A stretch of DNA of 64,000 nt from Phoronis australis (GCA_002633005.1 NMRA01000337.1:1-64000); one strand, 5' to 3'; positions 1-10,575 are shown, numbered from the stretch's first letter. The notes: generated from the letters alone by a model not told the origin. Translations and numbers: made by a program.

Positions 1-469
1 AGGCGTGATCCGCCTGTGAGATACATTGTTGAGATTATGCCTCCAGTCGCCACTGAGTGAAAACTAACAGCTAGTCGCGCCATATGGCGGCATCAGGGGG
101 GAATGAGTTAACAGAACAAAATATAGGTGTATTCTCTATACTTCCTGAAATGTAGTGACATCACTGACTATGACCTGCAAGAAAATTGTCCATATCATTG
201 CCCATGGTCATGTGAACAGAACATCTCATGAAGGAATCAATTATGCCATAACAGAAAACCAGATTATTTTACTTGTCAAAAGACAAATTACTATTTACAA
301 AAACAATATCTAATTTTTTTCAACTTCCTAATAAATGTATACACAACAAAATTTTACATACAATCTGAATTCTTGAACCACATGGATTTGAGCTCGAAAG
401 TGGAAAATGAAAAGTCATTTGAGATAAAGACAAGTTGCCCAGTTTGTTGTCGAACTAAATTTCCTGAGC

Positions 470-573
470 ATAGAACAATATGAACACCTCCAAATAGAAT
501 TATAACATGAACACCTCCAAATAGAACAATATGAACACCTCTAAATAGAACAATATGAACACCTCTAAAAAGA
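470..573. repeat. Short tandem repeat, about 24-bp unit, four copies
   Basis: The unit gaacacctctaaatagaaca plus atat recurs about four times; the second copy has a small insertion. It lies in the ABCC intron left of exon 7. Read on the minus strand it gives a repetitive F-R-G-V-H-I-V-L peptide with no sign of being translated. The rest of 1-734 shows nothing I can name. Confidence 0.85.
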
Positions 574-734
574 CAAAGTGTTTTGAGAAAGCAGCTGGCA
601 GCTGACCAAAACAGTGTTATACAACCCACAGAACTATCTCTGTCGTGAACAAGCCAGTGAAATGAGGGATTGTGGGTTGGGAAGAAAACAGTGCTCACTT
701 AATTAAAGACTACTGGTGATGTTGTAGTTCTTAC

Positions 735-866
735 CGCCTGTATTTTATCATCTCGGGCTGCCAATTCTTGTCTAGCCGGAAATGGACCCTCTTGGAGGTG
801 TCTTCTATGTTCATGGCCCAAAGGTCCTCAACTTCCAGTGGCTTCTTATAACCCTTAATGACCATA
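735..866 (-). CDS. ABCC1-like: ABCC1/MRP1-like transporter, exon 7 (linker after TMD0)
   Basis: A 132-nt exon starting with one base of a split codon and ending with two bases of the next, with acceptor gtttctgcttatag and donor gtaag. The peptide runs M-V-I-K-G-Y-K-K-P-L-E-V-E-D-L-W-A-M-N, then E-D-T-S and a basic stretch. This matches the MRP pattern G-Y-R-x-P-L-E-x-x-D-L-W-x-L-N-x-E-D-T-S, the lasso/elbow region at the start of transmembrane domain 1. An alternative acceptor 12 bases downstream (cattaag) has a poorer pyrimidine tract. The remaining exons (transmembrane domains and both ATPase domains) are outside the window; I saw no further exon in 1-734. Confidence 0.92.
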
Positions 867-1179
867 CTATAAGCAGAAACACCTAATATTATGAATACCA
901 CATAGAAAGGTGACAATAGAGAGCATGCTTTTGCAGATCTGAAAATGTTCGCTTACAAGCAAAGATATATCAAGAAGTTTTAGATAGTTTAACAGGAAAA
1001 ATAATGCTTATGAGCTCAACAATCAACAAAATGCGTTAAGTTGCCTTAAACTTTAACTTAATTTATTTCTGTAGATGAATGCAAAATTTAAAAAAACACA
1101 GTAGTGCAATCAGCTGTGCCAGTGTCATGTGACTGCAGTATGACTTAAACAAAAGCAACGCAAAGCCTTGATATGCAGC

Positions 1180-4100
1180 CAGATACAAGGGATGATAACT
1201 ATTTCAGATATTTCCACTAAATGGAGCAATGCTAATAAACTTAAAATAGCCTCTAGGGGGTGCATAGCAAGTCAGCAAAGATCTCCCCAATAGGAGCACA
1301 CTTGCCAAGCCTGTAAAAAATTAAAACAGGCACTTGGGACACGGTGGTACTTTGGTTGTCAGATATGTCCAAATGTCATCATCTATTGTCACATTCATAC
1401 AAAATAAAATAATTGCAGGCGGTCTGATACACGTTGTACCAGATGTGCGCAGGCCTCGCATGTGGGCCCATTGCACTGATCACCTGGAAATATTTTTATG
1501 CGTTATTGATATATGGTTAAAACCGAGCTGAGGAGCTAGAAACCTGGCTCAAGGGTTTAGCAGTGTGACCTGGTAGGACTTGAACCCACGACCTCGAGGA
1601 AAGAAAGCGGGCACTTATCAACCAGGCCACACTGCCTCCTCTACATTCATACAACTACACTTGCCAAATTACACAAAGATTCAGCAGGATGCACTGACAT
1701 AACAATTCTTTGAGTGGATTGGCCGATAGAGGGATCGGATGTCAAAAACAGACATGGCCACTTGGAGACATACATCGCATCGAATCCATCTGAAAACAAA
1801 AAGGTGTCATCACCTCATTAACAGAAACCTATTTTCCCAATTTCATAAAAATCCACCAAGAAAAACCAAAGATGCAGAGCAAAATGGAGAAAAATAAATA
1901 TAGCAACTCAGGTTGCACAGCGAGAGTCGAATCCATCTGAACGATGTCGTCATACATTGTCACCTTGAAGTTTATACAAATACATTGCTACATTAAACAA
2001 AGTCGTGCAGAGGGTTTAGGAGATACAGCTGCAGACACAAGGAAAACAAAACTGCCACTAGGAGGGGCCACAGTAGTCAGTGTCATCCTCCACCGACAGA
2101 TGTTGTCTTCCCAGGAAGAAGATATACGTGAGCTTTCATGATAATCCTAAGAGTGGTTTGGCTGACAGAGAGGCGGACGCCAAAACAGACTCAAAATAAT
2201 AAAAATGGCCACTAGGTGGCATGCACTAAGTCAAATCCATATCAAAACGGAAGATGTCATTGCTTTTTAATGAACATCTGTTTACCAAATTTCATAAACA
2301 TCCGTAAAGGATACAGACCAAAACGGAAAAGTGTAAAACTGCCACTAAGGGGCACAGCACTGGTTGGATCTGTCTGACAGTGGTCTTAACCTGTTGTCAC
2401 TTTCATGTAAATACACTTGGTAAATTCAAGAAAGATCCAGCAGAGGGCACCACAGACGGTGTTGATTTCTAGCATAAAAAATGGCCACTAGATGGCACAG
2501 AATACATTGAACCCTTCCAAAAAAGGTAAGCTGTCTTCATTTCTCAAAATTATTTGCCAAAGTTCATGAAAAGCCACCAAAGAACTCTAAAGATACAATG
2601 GCAAACATAACAAAAACAAATTACCAATAAGAACCACAGTAGTATTTGAAACCATCCATCTGCTGTTGAGTAAGGGGGAATATTTTCATAATGATCCTCT
2701 GCGCAGTTTGGCAGATACAGATAAAGCAGACAACAAAGAACAGAATAAAATATAATTAAAATGGCCACTAGTAGGTACAGAATATGTCAAATCCATCAAA
2801 AAGAAAGGAAAGATGCTGTCGTCTTCAGTTGAAATATGTTTGCCCAATTTTACAAAAAAGCATCAATGAACTCTGAAGTTTAAGAGGCAAATGCAAAAAT
2901 AAAATTGTCATTTATGGGAGAACAGCTGTAGTTGGGTTGGTCTGAAACTGGCCGTCATCTGTTGCCATCTCCATAGAAAAACATCTGCTAAATTTCAGAA
3001 AGATCTTGCAAACGGTAAAGGAGATACAGATGTGAACACCCACTAGGGGTGCAAGAGTAGTTGAAGTCATCCAAAAAACAACGTGAGTCTCAGTCGTCTC
3101 ATCACAAACACATATGTCCAAATTTTAATCATGATCCTTCAAACGGTTTGGTAGATAGAGAGGGTGATGTCAAAAACATGCTAAAATTTTTTTATATTGC
3201 TACTGAGAGGAACAAAATATGTCAAATCCACTATAAAATGTGAAAGCGTCGTAGAAACCTATTTGCAAAATTTCGTGATAAAACCGCTGATATACATCGT
3301 ATCTATCTGAAAACAGGAACCTGTTGACTCTTTAATAGAACCTATTCATTAAATTTCAAAAAAATCTGCCAAGGAGTTTCAAAGATACAGGGGACAACGA
3401 AAAAATAAAATTATCACTAAGGGGGGCAAAACAGTAGTCGGATCCATTCAAATTTCAACGTTGTCTGTTGTCAACTTCATATTAATATACTTGCAAAATT
3501 TTCATAAAGATCCTGTAGATGGTTTGGAAGATACAGACATAGATGGAAAAAAATAACACTAGGAGGTGCCACAATAATCCTAGTCGTCTAAAAATACTCA
3601 TCAGCCGTCCACTTTACAATAGAAAAATAAACGCCAATTTTCAAAATCATCTTTACAGTGGTTTGTTTGAAAGAGGGGTGGATGCCAAAACAGACTAGAA
3701 AACAGTGAAAATGGCTTTTAAAAGCTTAAAATATGTTTAATCCATCCGAATGGGAACATGTCATCATTTCTTTAATAGAAAGCTATTTACAGAATGTCAT
3801 AAAAATCCATCAAGAAATGTCAGAGAACAGGAAACTGAAAAAAACAAAACTGACACTAGTCCGAGCACAATGTTCTTTGGATCCGTCTAAAAGTCGTCGT
3901 CATTTGTTGTCAACTTCATATCAATACACTTGCTAAATGTAATAAAAATCCTAGAGGGTTAAGGAGTCACAGCCACGGGCGCAAAAAATAAACTGCCAGT
4001 AGGTGGCGCCTCAGTAGTCAAAGTCGTCCGAAAATCATCTTCGGCTGTCTTCTTAACAGTACGAACAAATAAGTATGCCAATTTTCAAAATCATCCTTAG

Positions 4101-4500
4101 AGCCGCTAATAGAAAGACAGACACCTAAACACAGACTCGAAAACAGTAAAAATGGCCACTAGGTGGCGCAAAATATATTGAATCCATTCGAAAACAGCAG
4201 GACAGCATCATTTCACTACTAATAGATGATTATCTGCCAAATTTTATGAAAATGCATTGAGCTTTTGAAGAAACAATTAAACATAAAAAACGGCCACCAG
4301 GGGACACACTGGCAGTCAGATATGAGTCCGAAAGTGCCCTCATGCCACCCCATCCATGAAAGGAACACGTGATGCAAAATTTCATGAACATAAGTCAAAG
4401 GCTTTTGGAGATAAAGCCCCAGATGCTGCACAGATGTCAGACGGATGGACAGGTATGACGGCATAATGCACCCACATATAAATATATGGGTGCATCAAAA
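1180..4500 (+). repeat. Old array of ~147-bp units carrying CTCF-like motifs (locus 1)
   Basis: About twenty diverged units of the A-B-C repeat. Motif sites include 2055 (CCACTAGGAGGGGC), 2209 (CCACTAGGTGGCAT), 2342 (CCACTAAGGGGCAC), 2485 (CCACTAGATGGCAC), 3996 (CCAGTAGGTGGCGC), 4156 (CCACTAGGTGGCGC) and 4294 (CCACCAGGGGACAC). Recurring phrases between the motifs are ccaaatttcataaaaatcc, gatacag and catcc. The array ends at the same right terminus as the other two loci, with hairpin arms TGCACCCA/TGGGTGCA at 4467-4494. A tRNA-derived SINE is inserted at about 1530-1645. The left boundary is unclear because the outer units are decayed. Confidence 0.85.
1555..1640 (-). mobile_element. tRNA-derived SINE or tRNA-like fragment
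   Basis: On the minus strand there is a pol III A-box-like TGGCCTGGTTGA (1618-1629) and a good B box GGTTCAAGTCC (1576-1586), within complementary-looking ends (AGTGTGGCC and GGTCACACT). The middle is longer than a standard tRNA arm and I could not fold a proper cloverleaf, so I call it a SINE head and not a functional tRNA. It interrupts the old CTCF-motif array. Confidence 0.6.
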
Positions 4501-4630
4501 TGGTTTTTGGACCCATTTCTAGAAGTGAGTTCCCCCGCTCTGCACGAACTCTTATTTAGCTCATGGATAACTAGACAATGCTATTATGAAGCTCTTGATA
4601 AGTAAAGTGGTATGAGCCAGGTGGTTTGTC

Positions 4631-5556
4631 ACCAGATGGCATTGCACCTGTTGAAAACTCACCTTGTAAACCACCAGAATGTTATGCGAGACAGAAACGA
4701 TGACTCCTTCTCAGGACACGGGAGCTACAACAAAACAACGATATACTGAATTCACCCTAACAACCGCCCATGCCCCTATAAGCGCCCCCCCAAGCATTTT
4801 CAGACTTTACTGAAATAAGCGCCCAGTCCATGAACGTGTACGTGCGTAAAATGCCTTACCTACAGTCCTAAAATTCTACAATAACATCTTCAATTTATCA
4901 ATAATATCCGACAGACCTGAAAAAAATCATTGTGTGCGGAATTTGTAGACCACGAGCCTTGCCGCCATGTCGGTATTTATTCCACTTCAAAGTTATGCTC
5001 TGAATAGGATTTGATTTAACTCTCACAAATATACAGTATTCGTCGATTCAACAGTTTTTTTTTATTTATGTTGTTTCAACTGTGCATTGCTTTTCGGCAG
5101 CCATTTTATAGTAACTTCTATGGTCCTCAAATGTTGCCGCCTTTTGAAAGAACAGAAAACCATGCAGAAAAAAAGGCCAAGAAAATAGGACAAGTGGTTT
5201 ACAACAATTACAGTTCAACCACAAACTGTTTTACGGCGAATACGGTATTTAAATATCAAACAAAAACACTTAAAGGTGAAGGCAACATTTTTTCATGTCA
5301 TTTTTAGCAAAAATAAGGTTCGTTGATTATCCCAGACATATTTTTCACTTATTTACTGCTTTTCGTAATTTAATTATTAATTACTCGTCGTCTACTCCGG
5401 AAGTGACGTTTTGGGAGGCAAGAATTTTGTGCAAATTTCTTTTCATATGGTCCGACTGTGAGAGCAGTCGAGTCAGTCATTGTTCTACCTCGGTTGTGAT
5501 GAGTTCGGTCGTCGTTTGCTTTTGNTCAGGCTTCGATTGAAATTCACATCTTACCA
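4631..5556. repeat. Segmental duplication, left copy (contains ABCC exon 6)
   Basis: 4631-4980 matches 6269-6616 and 4981-5556 matches 7003-7555. The left copy therefore lacks about 384 bp present in the right copy, and a short shared tract at the joint suggests a deletion through microhomology. The unit contains an ABCC exon, the head of a GC-rich TIR family (starting near 4741, cgccc-rich) and the left end of a THAP/TTAA element (from 5274). A single n is present at 5525. Confidence 0.88.
4663..4724 (-). CDS. ABCC1-like: ABCC1/MRP1-like transporter, exon 6, copy 2 in transcript order
   Basis: All 62 nt are identical to 6301-6362, with the same acceptor and donor. The two flanks differ at roughly 4 of 26 bases on the donor side and about 11 of 250 on the acceptor side. 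The exon ends in phase 2 and joins the exon at 735-866, which supplies the last base of a Ser codon. It lies just past the right end of the oldest CTCF-motif repeat array (1180-4500). Either this or the other copy may be the one normally spliced; the sequence does not decide it. Confidence 0.83.
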
Positions 5557-5870
5557 GCAGCTTCTGTTTTTTCATCATCACTCAGGTTCCATTCTCTTTA
5601 AAAAATGAAGTAAATTTTCTTCATTGCACAGTGGAGCAGACGACGAAAACGGAGTCATAGTGCGCAGCGCCACTGCCGGTCGCCTGGGATATCGCGGGAG
5701 AGCCTATACTTAGCCATAGTTCCGTTACGAATGCGCAGTGTTCCGAATTTGACACTTGAAATTGGGTTTGAGCCCCCCCAAACACTAAAACTGCACACAT
5801 TTAAATCCTTTTTCATCCGTATAATTTTAATTACCAGGGTTACCCTACGCTCTTACTGTTTTATTTTTTT

Positions 5871-5935
5871 TTGCGGCAGCCAAGGGGGGGGGGGGCCCGG
5901 GCCCCCTGGGCCCCCCCCCTAAATCCGCCTATGTA
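5871..5935. repeat. G-run/C-run palindrome ending in a hAT-like terminus
   Basis: A run of G followed by a run of C around gggcccgggccccc (5885-5922), leading into cctaaatccgcctatg. That last sequence resembles the GGCGGATTTAGG ends typical of hAT-type miniature elements. The same terminus appears at 41258-41275 and, in the other orientation, at 30387. The stretches 5557-5870 and 5936-6268 show nothing else I can identify. Confidence 0.5.
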
Positions 5936-6300
5936 AAGCTTGTGTAATACATTATGCTAATCCTACAATTCTTCTCCGATTGGCTATTAAGAAGAGCCTT
6001 GCCATTGTTGATCTAAATGCTCAGGGTTCCCTGAATGGCAACCCCAAGGGTCGGTTGAGCTCACCCTTTAGGGATAAATTTGACCTTTGTAGGTGACTGT
6101 TTTACAACTGAGTTTTGGCTCAATTCAGTAATCTTGTAACCCTGTTATTGGGCATTGGTGAATTCCTTGAGAATCACAAATTGAACTTCGTCAAAACATT
6201 AAGACTCCTGTATAATATACAGAATGCTAACAACAATTGTGCTGGGATATCGACTGATCAATTTTGTCACCAGATCGCATCGCGTCTGTTGAAAACTCAC

Positions 6301-6362
6301 CTTGTAAACCACCAGAATGTTATGCGAGACAGAAACGATGACTCCTTCTCAGGACACGGGAG
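6301..6362 (-). CDS. ABCC1-like: ABCC1/MRP1-like transporter, exon 6, copy 1 in transcript order
   Basis: A 62-nt exon (20 codons plus 2 nt) with acceptor tgttttgttgtag and donor gtgagt. It reads LPCPEKESSFLSRITFWWFT plus the first two bases of the next codon. This is the conserved ABCC stretch C-P-E-x-x-S-S-F-L-S-R-I-T-F-W-W that opens the first ABC transmembrane domain; its S-F-L-S-R-x-T-F-W-W core is near-invariant in MRPs. An identical copy lies 1638 bp further along the transcript at 4663-4724. Because the length is not a multiple of three, including both copies would shift the frame, so only one can be used per functional mRNA. A TIR-bearing repeat begins about 20 bp beyond the acceptor side. 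Confidence 0.85.
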
Positions 6363-6381
6363 CTACAACAAAACAACGATA

Positions 6382-7000
6382 TACCGTATTCGCCCTAACA
6401 ACCGCCCATGCCCTTATAAGCGCCCCCCACGCATTTTCAGACTTTACTGAAATAAGCGCCCAGTCCATGAACGTGTACGTGTGTAAAATGCCTTACCTAC
6501 AGTCCTAAAATTCTACAATAACGTCTTCAATTTATCAATAATATCCGACAGATCTGAAAAAAATCATTGTGTGCAGAATTTGTAGACCACGAGCTTTGCC
6601 GCCATGTCGGTATTTAGCCGTGACTATACACTTCAAACTCCCACCGTGCCTTAAAAAGAACGCAAAATTTTTGCTGATCTTGTGAAGAATGTGTCATACT
6701 ATGGTCTGGCCCTTCAGAACAGACGCAGCGTACTTGTCAACGGGATTGTATCGGTAGATATTTCCCGACCTCAACAGGAATCCAAATTTCTTCTTACACG
6801 TGAAAACTGCGAATCGAACAATAATAAAAAAACTCCAACTAGTGTTAGCACGTGGCCAGGAAGCGCGCACTACATACATGCACCGACTGTCATCAAAGAC
6901 ATTAGCCGGGAACTATCCATTTATGAAACAGGTAGTGCACTCAGGAACCCAATGGTCGTCCGCCTAAGCATAAAACAGGCTTGTTGTCGTACTCACCCAA
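6382..7000 (+). mobile_element. Non-autonomous DNA element, TA|CCGTATTCGCCC head family
   Basis: It begins TACCGTATTCGCCCTAACAA, followed by two to three short GC-rich motifs (aagcgcc, accgccc). It then shares several hundred bases with copies at 4741-4978 (deleted), 14430-15130 (minus strand) and 33046-33900. No open frame of any coherence survives. The TA before CCGT could be the target duplication. A related head (TACCGTAATCGTTCGGGTTA) is the perfect TIR of the element at 50895-53322. Confidence 0.6.
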
Positions 7001-7295
7001 TTATTCCACTTCAAAGTTATGCTCTGAATAGGATTTGATTTAACTCTCACAAATATACAGTATTCGTTGATTCAACAGTTTTTTTATTTATGTTGTTTCA
7101 ACTGTGCATTGCTTTTCGGCAGCCATTTTATAGTAACTTCTATGGTCCTCATATGTTGCCGCCTTTTGAAAGAACAGAAAACCACGCAGAAAAAAAGGCC
7201 AAGAAAATAGGACAAGTGGTTCACAACAATTACAGTTCAACCACAAACTGTTTTACGGTGAATACGGTATTTAAATATCAAACAAAAACACTTAA

Positions 7296-8400
7296 AGGTG
7301 AAGGCAACCTTTTTGCATGTCATTTTTAGCAAAAATAAGGTTCGTTGATTATCCCAGACATATTTTTCACTTATTTACTGCTTTTCGTAATTTAATTATT
7401 AATTACTCGTCGTCTACTCCAGAAGTGACGTTTTGGGAGGCAAGAATTTCGCGCAACTTTCTTTTCATATGGTCCGATTGTGACAGCAGTCGAGTCAGTC
7501 ATTGTTCTACCTCGGTTGTGATAAGTTCGGTCGTCGTTTGCTTTTGCTTACGAGTCAGTCAACATGCCACGCTGTTGCTACTTACTGGGATGTACTCATT
7601 ATCGTCTCACGTACAGAGGAAAACTGTCCCACTTGCCCGAGTGTCCCGCGACACACTCCCACTGGAGGGTGACCTGAGCACCCAAACTGCTTACATCCCG
7701 CCTTGTGACTCCCTCGACACACACCTGGCACCTTTTAAATACCTCCAATACAAGTCCGCAATAAACTTATCAAACTTAGGCTCACCGATCTGTTCATTGG
7801 ATGACGAACTGTCCTCTTCACTGGGTGTTGAACTGGGTCTATATTCACTCCCACAACTCAAAATCGCTGCAGGGCTGCTTACAGGCTCTGGGCTAGAGAC
7901 AGCAGCACAAAGCGAATCACTGCTAGTTCCCAGAATTGCACGCAATGGGGTACGTTCAGAGGCACGGGTGACAGCAGATGAAGTGCCTCCAGTCACTGTA
8001 TATAGTGGCCACAGCTCGATCGCCAGGCTTCTCGCTTCAAAAATGCACTTTTCGGGGTTGGCGACGGGGCACTGCCGGTAATCAACAGCGACGGTATGGT
8101 ACACTTCTTCAGGCGTTGTTTCGCAGGGATCTTCATCAATTCAGCGTACATATCTCTGTCGTAATCTGACGGCAGAAAATGCTTGCCACACACTCGGTAA
8201 CCCTCCACTGCTTTGTACGTTGCTTAGACGGGTAGCGCTGCATTCTTCACATGAACGAGCTAGCCAAGTACGGCGAAGTGTGTCATCCTTCGGAAAGCGA
8301 CGCAAGGTACCCAAAGCGCGTGTGAGACGATGAGTACATCCCGGCACGTAGCAACAGCGTGGCATGTTGACTGACTTGTAAACAAAAGCAAACGACGACT
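7296..8400. mobile_element. Rearranged THAP/TTAA DNA transposon (head-to-head halves)
   Basis: The left end TTAA|AGGTGAAGGCAACC (7292 onward) leads to a THAP start (M-P-R-C-C-Y) on the plus strand at about 7564. From about 8365 back to 7690 the same gene runs on the minus strand. Two 5' halves therefore face each other and the transposase body is missing. Both arms carry the same leader (gtcgtcgtttgcttttg). Confidence 0.75.
7691..8365 (-). pseudogene. THAP-domain transposase 5' part, frameshifted
   Basis: Starts M-P-R-C-C-Y-V-P-G-C-T-H (the C-x4-C of a THAP zinc finger) and continues to F-P-K-D-D-T-L-R-R-T-W-L. After a frame change it resumes at V-C-G-K-H-F-L-P-S-D-Y-D-R-D-M-Y, which supplies the C-x2-H pair. 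A Ser-rich linker with N-E-Q-I-G-E-P-K-F-D-K-F-I follows. THAP fingers are the DNA-binding domains of several DNA transposases. At least one frameshift breaks it. The same protein is encoded in 25192-25900. Confidence 0.75.
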
Positions 8401-8955
8401 GAACTTATCACATAGATGGGACCATATTATTTGTTTTACAAAAAAAATAGAAAAAACTGTTGTTTTTACAAATATAAGTTCTGGTGGTTATTAGTCAACT
8501 TCAAACTCAAATTTCTCAAAAATGTGTAACTTTAAATATGTGAACTTCTAGATTTTGAAAACACTCCCGGTAATGAATTAAAAAAACACCAAAATAAAAT
8601 TGCCCCCCTAAAAGAACTCACAAATACCATTTTCTAGAAGCCCTACAAATTCTGGCCAACCGCCTAAAGTAGGGGTATCAAGTGGTGAAATGAAGTATCC
8701 CAAAAATGATTTTCTTTGCACAGCACAGCATGGTAGTGAACATGGTGAAATTCCCTGTGAAATTTGCACTTTCCTTCCCTCAGTAAAACCCTCTGATGCT
8801 GATGTATGCAATTTTAACCTCCAGGGAAATTTCTAGTGGAATTTTGGTACTGGGAAGGTAATTTTTGTGATTTTTAAATGTTTTTCAGAGAGATTTTGAT
8901 GTGGGTGGTATTCACAGCCCCAGTATCCAGACATTGAGAGCCGACAAAAACTTAC

Positions 8956-9084
8956 AAGATCATCCTGTGAAGGTATATAGCCTAGTGGCGCTTTGTCGAC
9001 CCACGCTGCAAGTATTAGCTGAATGGTCACCAGGAGGAGCTGTAGACACAGCAAGACTAGACGATATACATCAGTGATGAATCC
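8956..9084 (-). CDS. ABCC1-like: ABCC1/MRP1-like transporter, exon 5 (TMD0 helix 5)
   Basis: A 129-nt, 43-codon phase-0 exon with acceptor cttgtgcag and donor gtaag. It encodes one long hydrophobic helix (L-V-L-L-C-L-Q-L-L-L-V-T-I-Q-L-I-L) followed by W-V-D-K-A-P-L-G. This corresponds to helix 5 of TMD0 and the start of the linker L0, where MRP1 has Q-L-V-L-S-C-F-S-D-R-S-P-L. It should splice to either copy of the duplicated exon 6, both of which begin in phase 0. Confidence 0.9.
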
Positions 9085-9907
9085 CTGCACAAGATTAACC
9101 TCCATTAAGACATTTCATTCCACACAGACTGCCAATATGGGGACAAATTAAGACACATTATCAATATCAGAAAGTCAACAACTTAACATTATTTCTTTAT
9201 CACTGTGACATTCAAAGCTGTTTCAAGTCAGCAGTTGTTTTTAACATTTTTGAATAATTGTTTTCAGTGGCCAGGGTAACTTGAAACATTTCCCCACCCC
9301 TCCAGCTTCCCCAGCTCAGTAATTGTCACCGAACATTGAGTTATCCCCACGCCTCCACTTTGACACCGTACATTTCAATTAAGTTATATCCACGCCTCCA
9401 CTTCATACAGAACAAGGAGAAACAATAGCAGGGCAACAAAGTATTACGCCTGCTCCGAGGGACACATAAAAGAGGATCCAAATTGGTGAGACTTAGACAC
9501 TCGCTATATGCAGGGATCTTGTAAGTCACTCTGCCATCACAGGGGCGAAGAGGTATTCCAGGGAGGAACAAGGCTGCCAGCACTTGTGTGACATTTATAG
9601 TAAAAATAGACAGTGATAGTCTGTGATCTCGATGGATCGAACTAAATCAATAAATTGTTAATTAGAAATAATAAAAATCTTCTTTTAGACATTGTTTTTG
9701 TCAGGGTTGTTGTGAAACGGGTAGTTTTTTCTTTCTTGGCCGTGCTGTTGAAGCTGTAACATGATGAGCTCAGTGATTCACCCTTTGTTTATACTCTGTA
9801 AGCTGCACTTAATCATCTGGCTATATTATATAATGCTAGCTAGCTGTGTGGCCACAGTCACGCTTTGTATACTGTACGTAGTGCTCAGATCACTTAATAG
9901 ATACTTG

Positions 9908-9960
9908 TATATATATATATATAATAATAATAATATATATACATATTATATATATATAAA
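9908..9960. repeat. AT-rich microsatellite
   Basis: Runs of (AT)n and (AAT)n. The rest of the intron 9085-10090 shows no recognisable feature. Confidence 0.9.
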
Positions 9961-10090
9961 CAAGTCTCTTTTGTCTAAGTCTTGATAGTACATAAAATAT
10001 TAAACAAAACGTCGTTTTTTAAAACTGGTCTTCACATTGACGACCAAGATAATTAACCCTTAGACATGTCCCTGTGTTCACCCTACTCAC

Positions 10091-10228
10091 CTTTCTAACA
10101 GCACTCCTGGCTACGGACTGTAGCAAGACAAGACTGACGATGAATAAAAAGAACCAGAAGAGAAAGAGGCACCCCGATGCTCGGACACCCTTGGAACGTT
10201 CAAACTGTATGAGTAACAGCGCGAGTAC
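10091..10228 (-). CDS. ABCC1-like: ABCC1/MRP1-like transporter, exon 4 (TMD0 helices 3-4)
   Basis: A 138-nt, 46-codon phase-0 exon with acceptor ttctttag and donor gtgagt. The peptide contains L-I-Q-F-E-R-S-K-G-V-R-A-S-G, very close to the conserved MRP1 loop L-I-Q-x-E-R-x-x-G-V-Q-S-S-G, followed by an aromatic, hydrophobic helix and a basic end (S-A-V-R-K). This is the most diagnostic exon of the gene for ABCC1/2/3-type transporters. The cytosolic loop in this exon is a conserved feature of MRP TMD0. Confidence 0.93.
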
Positions 10229-10389
10229 CTAAAGAAAACAATGTAAACATGCAGTAATTCCATCCTTATTTTGTCTAGCTGCATATGCATCACACAGAAG
10301 CATCTTGCCAGCTAAGTATGATTGTGCAACTGTCACAAGTGTTTTACCTACGAAAACAACAAAATAACAGTCAATGAGAATGGACTCAG

Positions 10390-10575
10390 AATATTGAATT
10401 GAATCATTAATTTATCTAATTAATGTAGCTACTGGGTAGCCTCTTCAGTGTAAAACAGTCTGGTCTCGAGGCACTGAGGTATAGAAATATAGAAATGAAT
10501 AAAACAATAATTAAAGCTATTCAAATGTAAATAAAACAAGAATTAGCAGATAAATACAAAGATGAATAAATGCAT
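10390..10575 (-). mobile_element. 3' end of a LINE-like retroelement (minus strand)
   Basis: Read on the minus strand it has a T-rich tract, cagtgcctcgagaccagac and ctgaagaggctaccc, close to the plus-strand tail at 15840-16150 (cactgaagaggtcgccc). A family of 3' ends is inferred from this similarity; no coding sequence is present. The bases 10576-11370 contain only one isolated CTCF-like motif (10687-10702). Confidence 0.45.

Larger units (their letters stand above)
6269..7560. repeat. Segmental duplication, right copy (contains ABCC exon 6)
   Basis: This is the fuller copy of the duplication, with the undeleted TIR-family segment (6380-7000) and the THAP element's left end (from 7296). The two copies are about 95 percent identical by eye outside the exon and identical inside it. 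Confidence 0.88.

Noticed and set aside
354-698. A 114-codon minus-strand frame with repeated R-G-V-H-I-V-L.
   Set aside because: It simply translates the 24-bp tandem repeat at 470-573 and has no coding character outside it.
1560-1640. A functional tRNA gene.
   Set aside because: A and B boxes are present but no standard cloverleaf or anticodon arm could be drawn; a SINE head is more likely.
2550-2768. A hydrophobic 72-codon minus-strand frame.
   Set aside because: It lies wholly inside the old A-B-C repeat array and is not conserved in the other copies of the repeat.
5574-5620. A minus-strand exon-like segment reading E-W-N-L-S-D-D-E-K-T-E-A-A before gtaaga, reminiscent of an HMG box.
   Set aside because: No pyrimidine-rich acceptor, wrong gene context, and the TFAM exons are all accounted for elsewhere.
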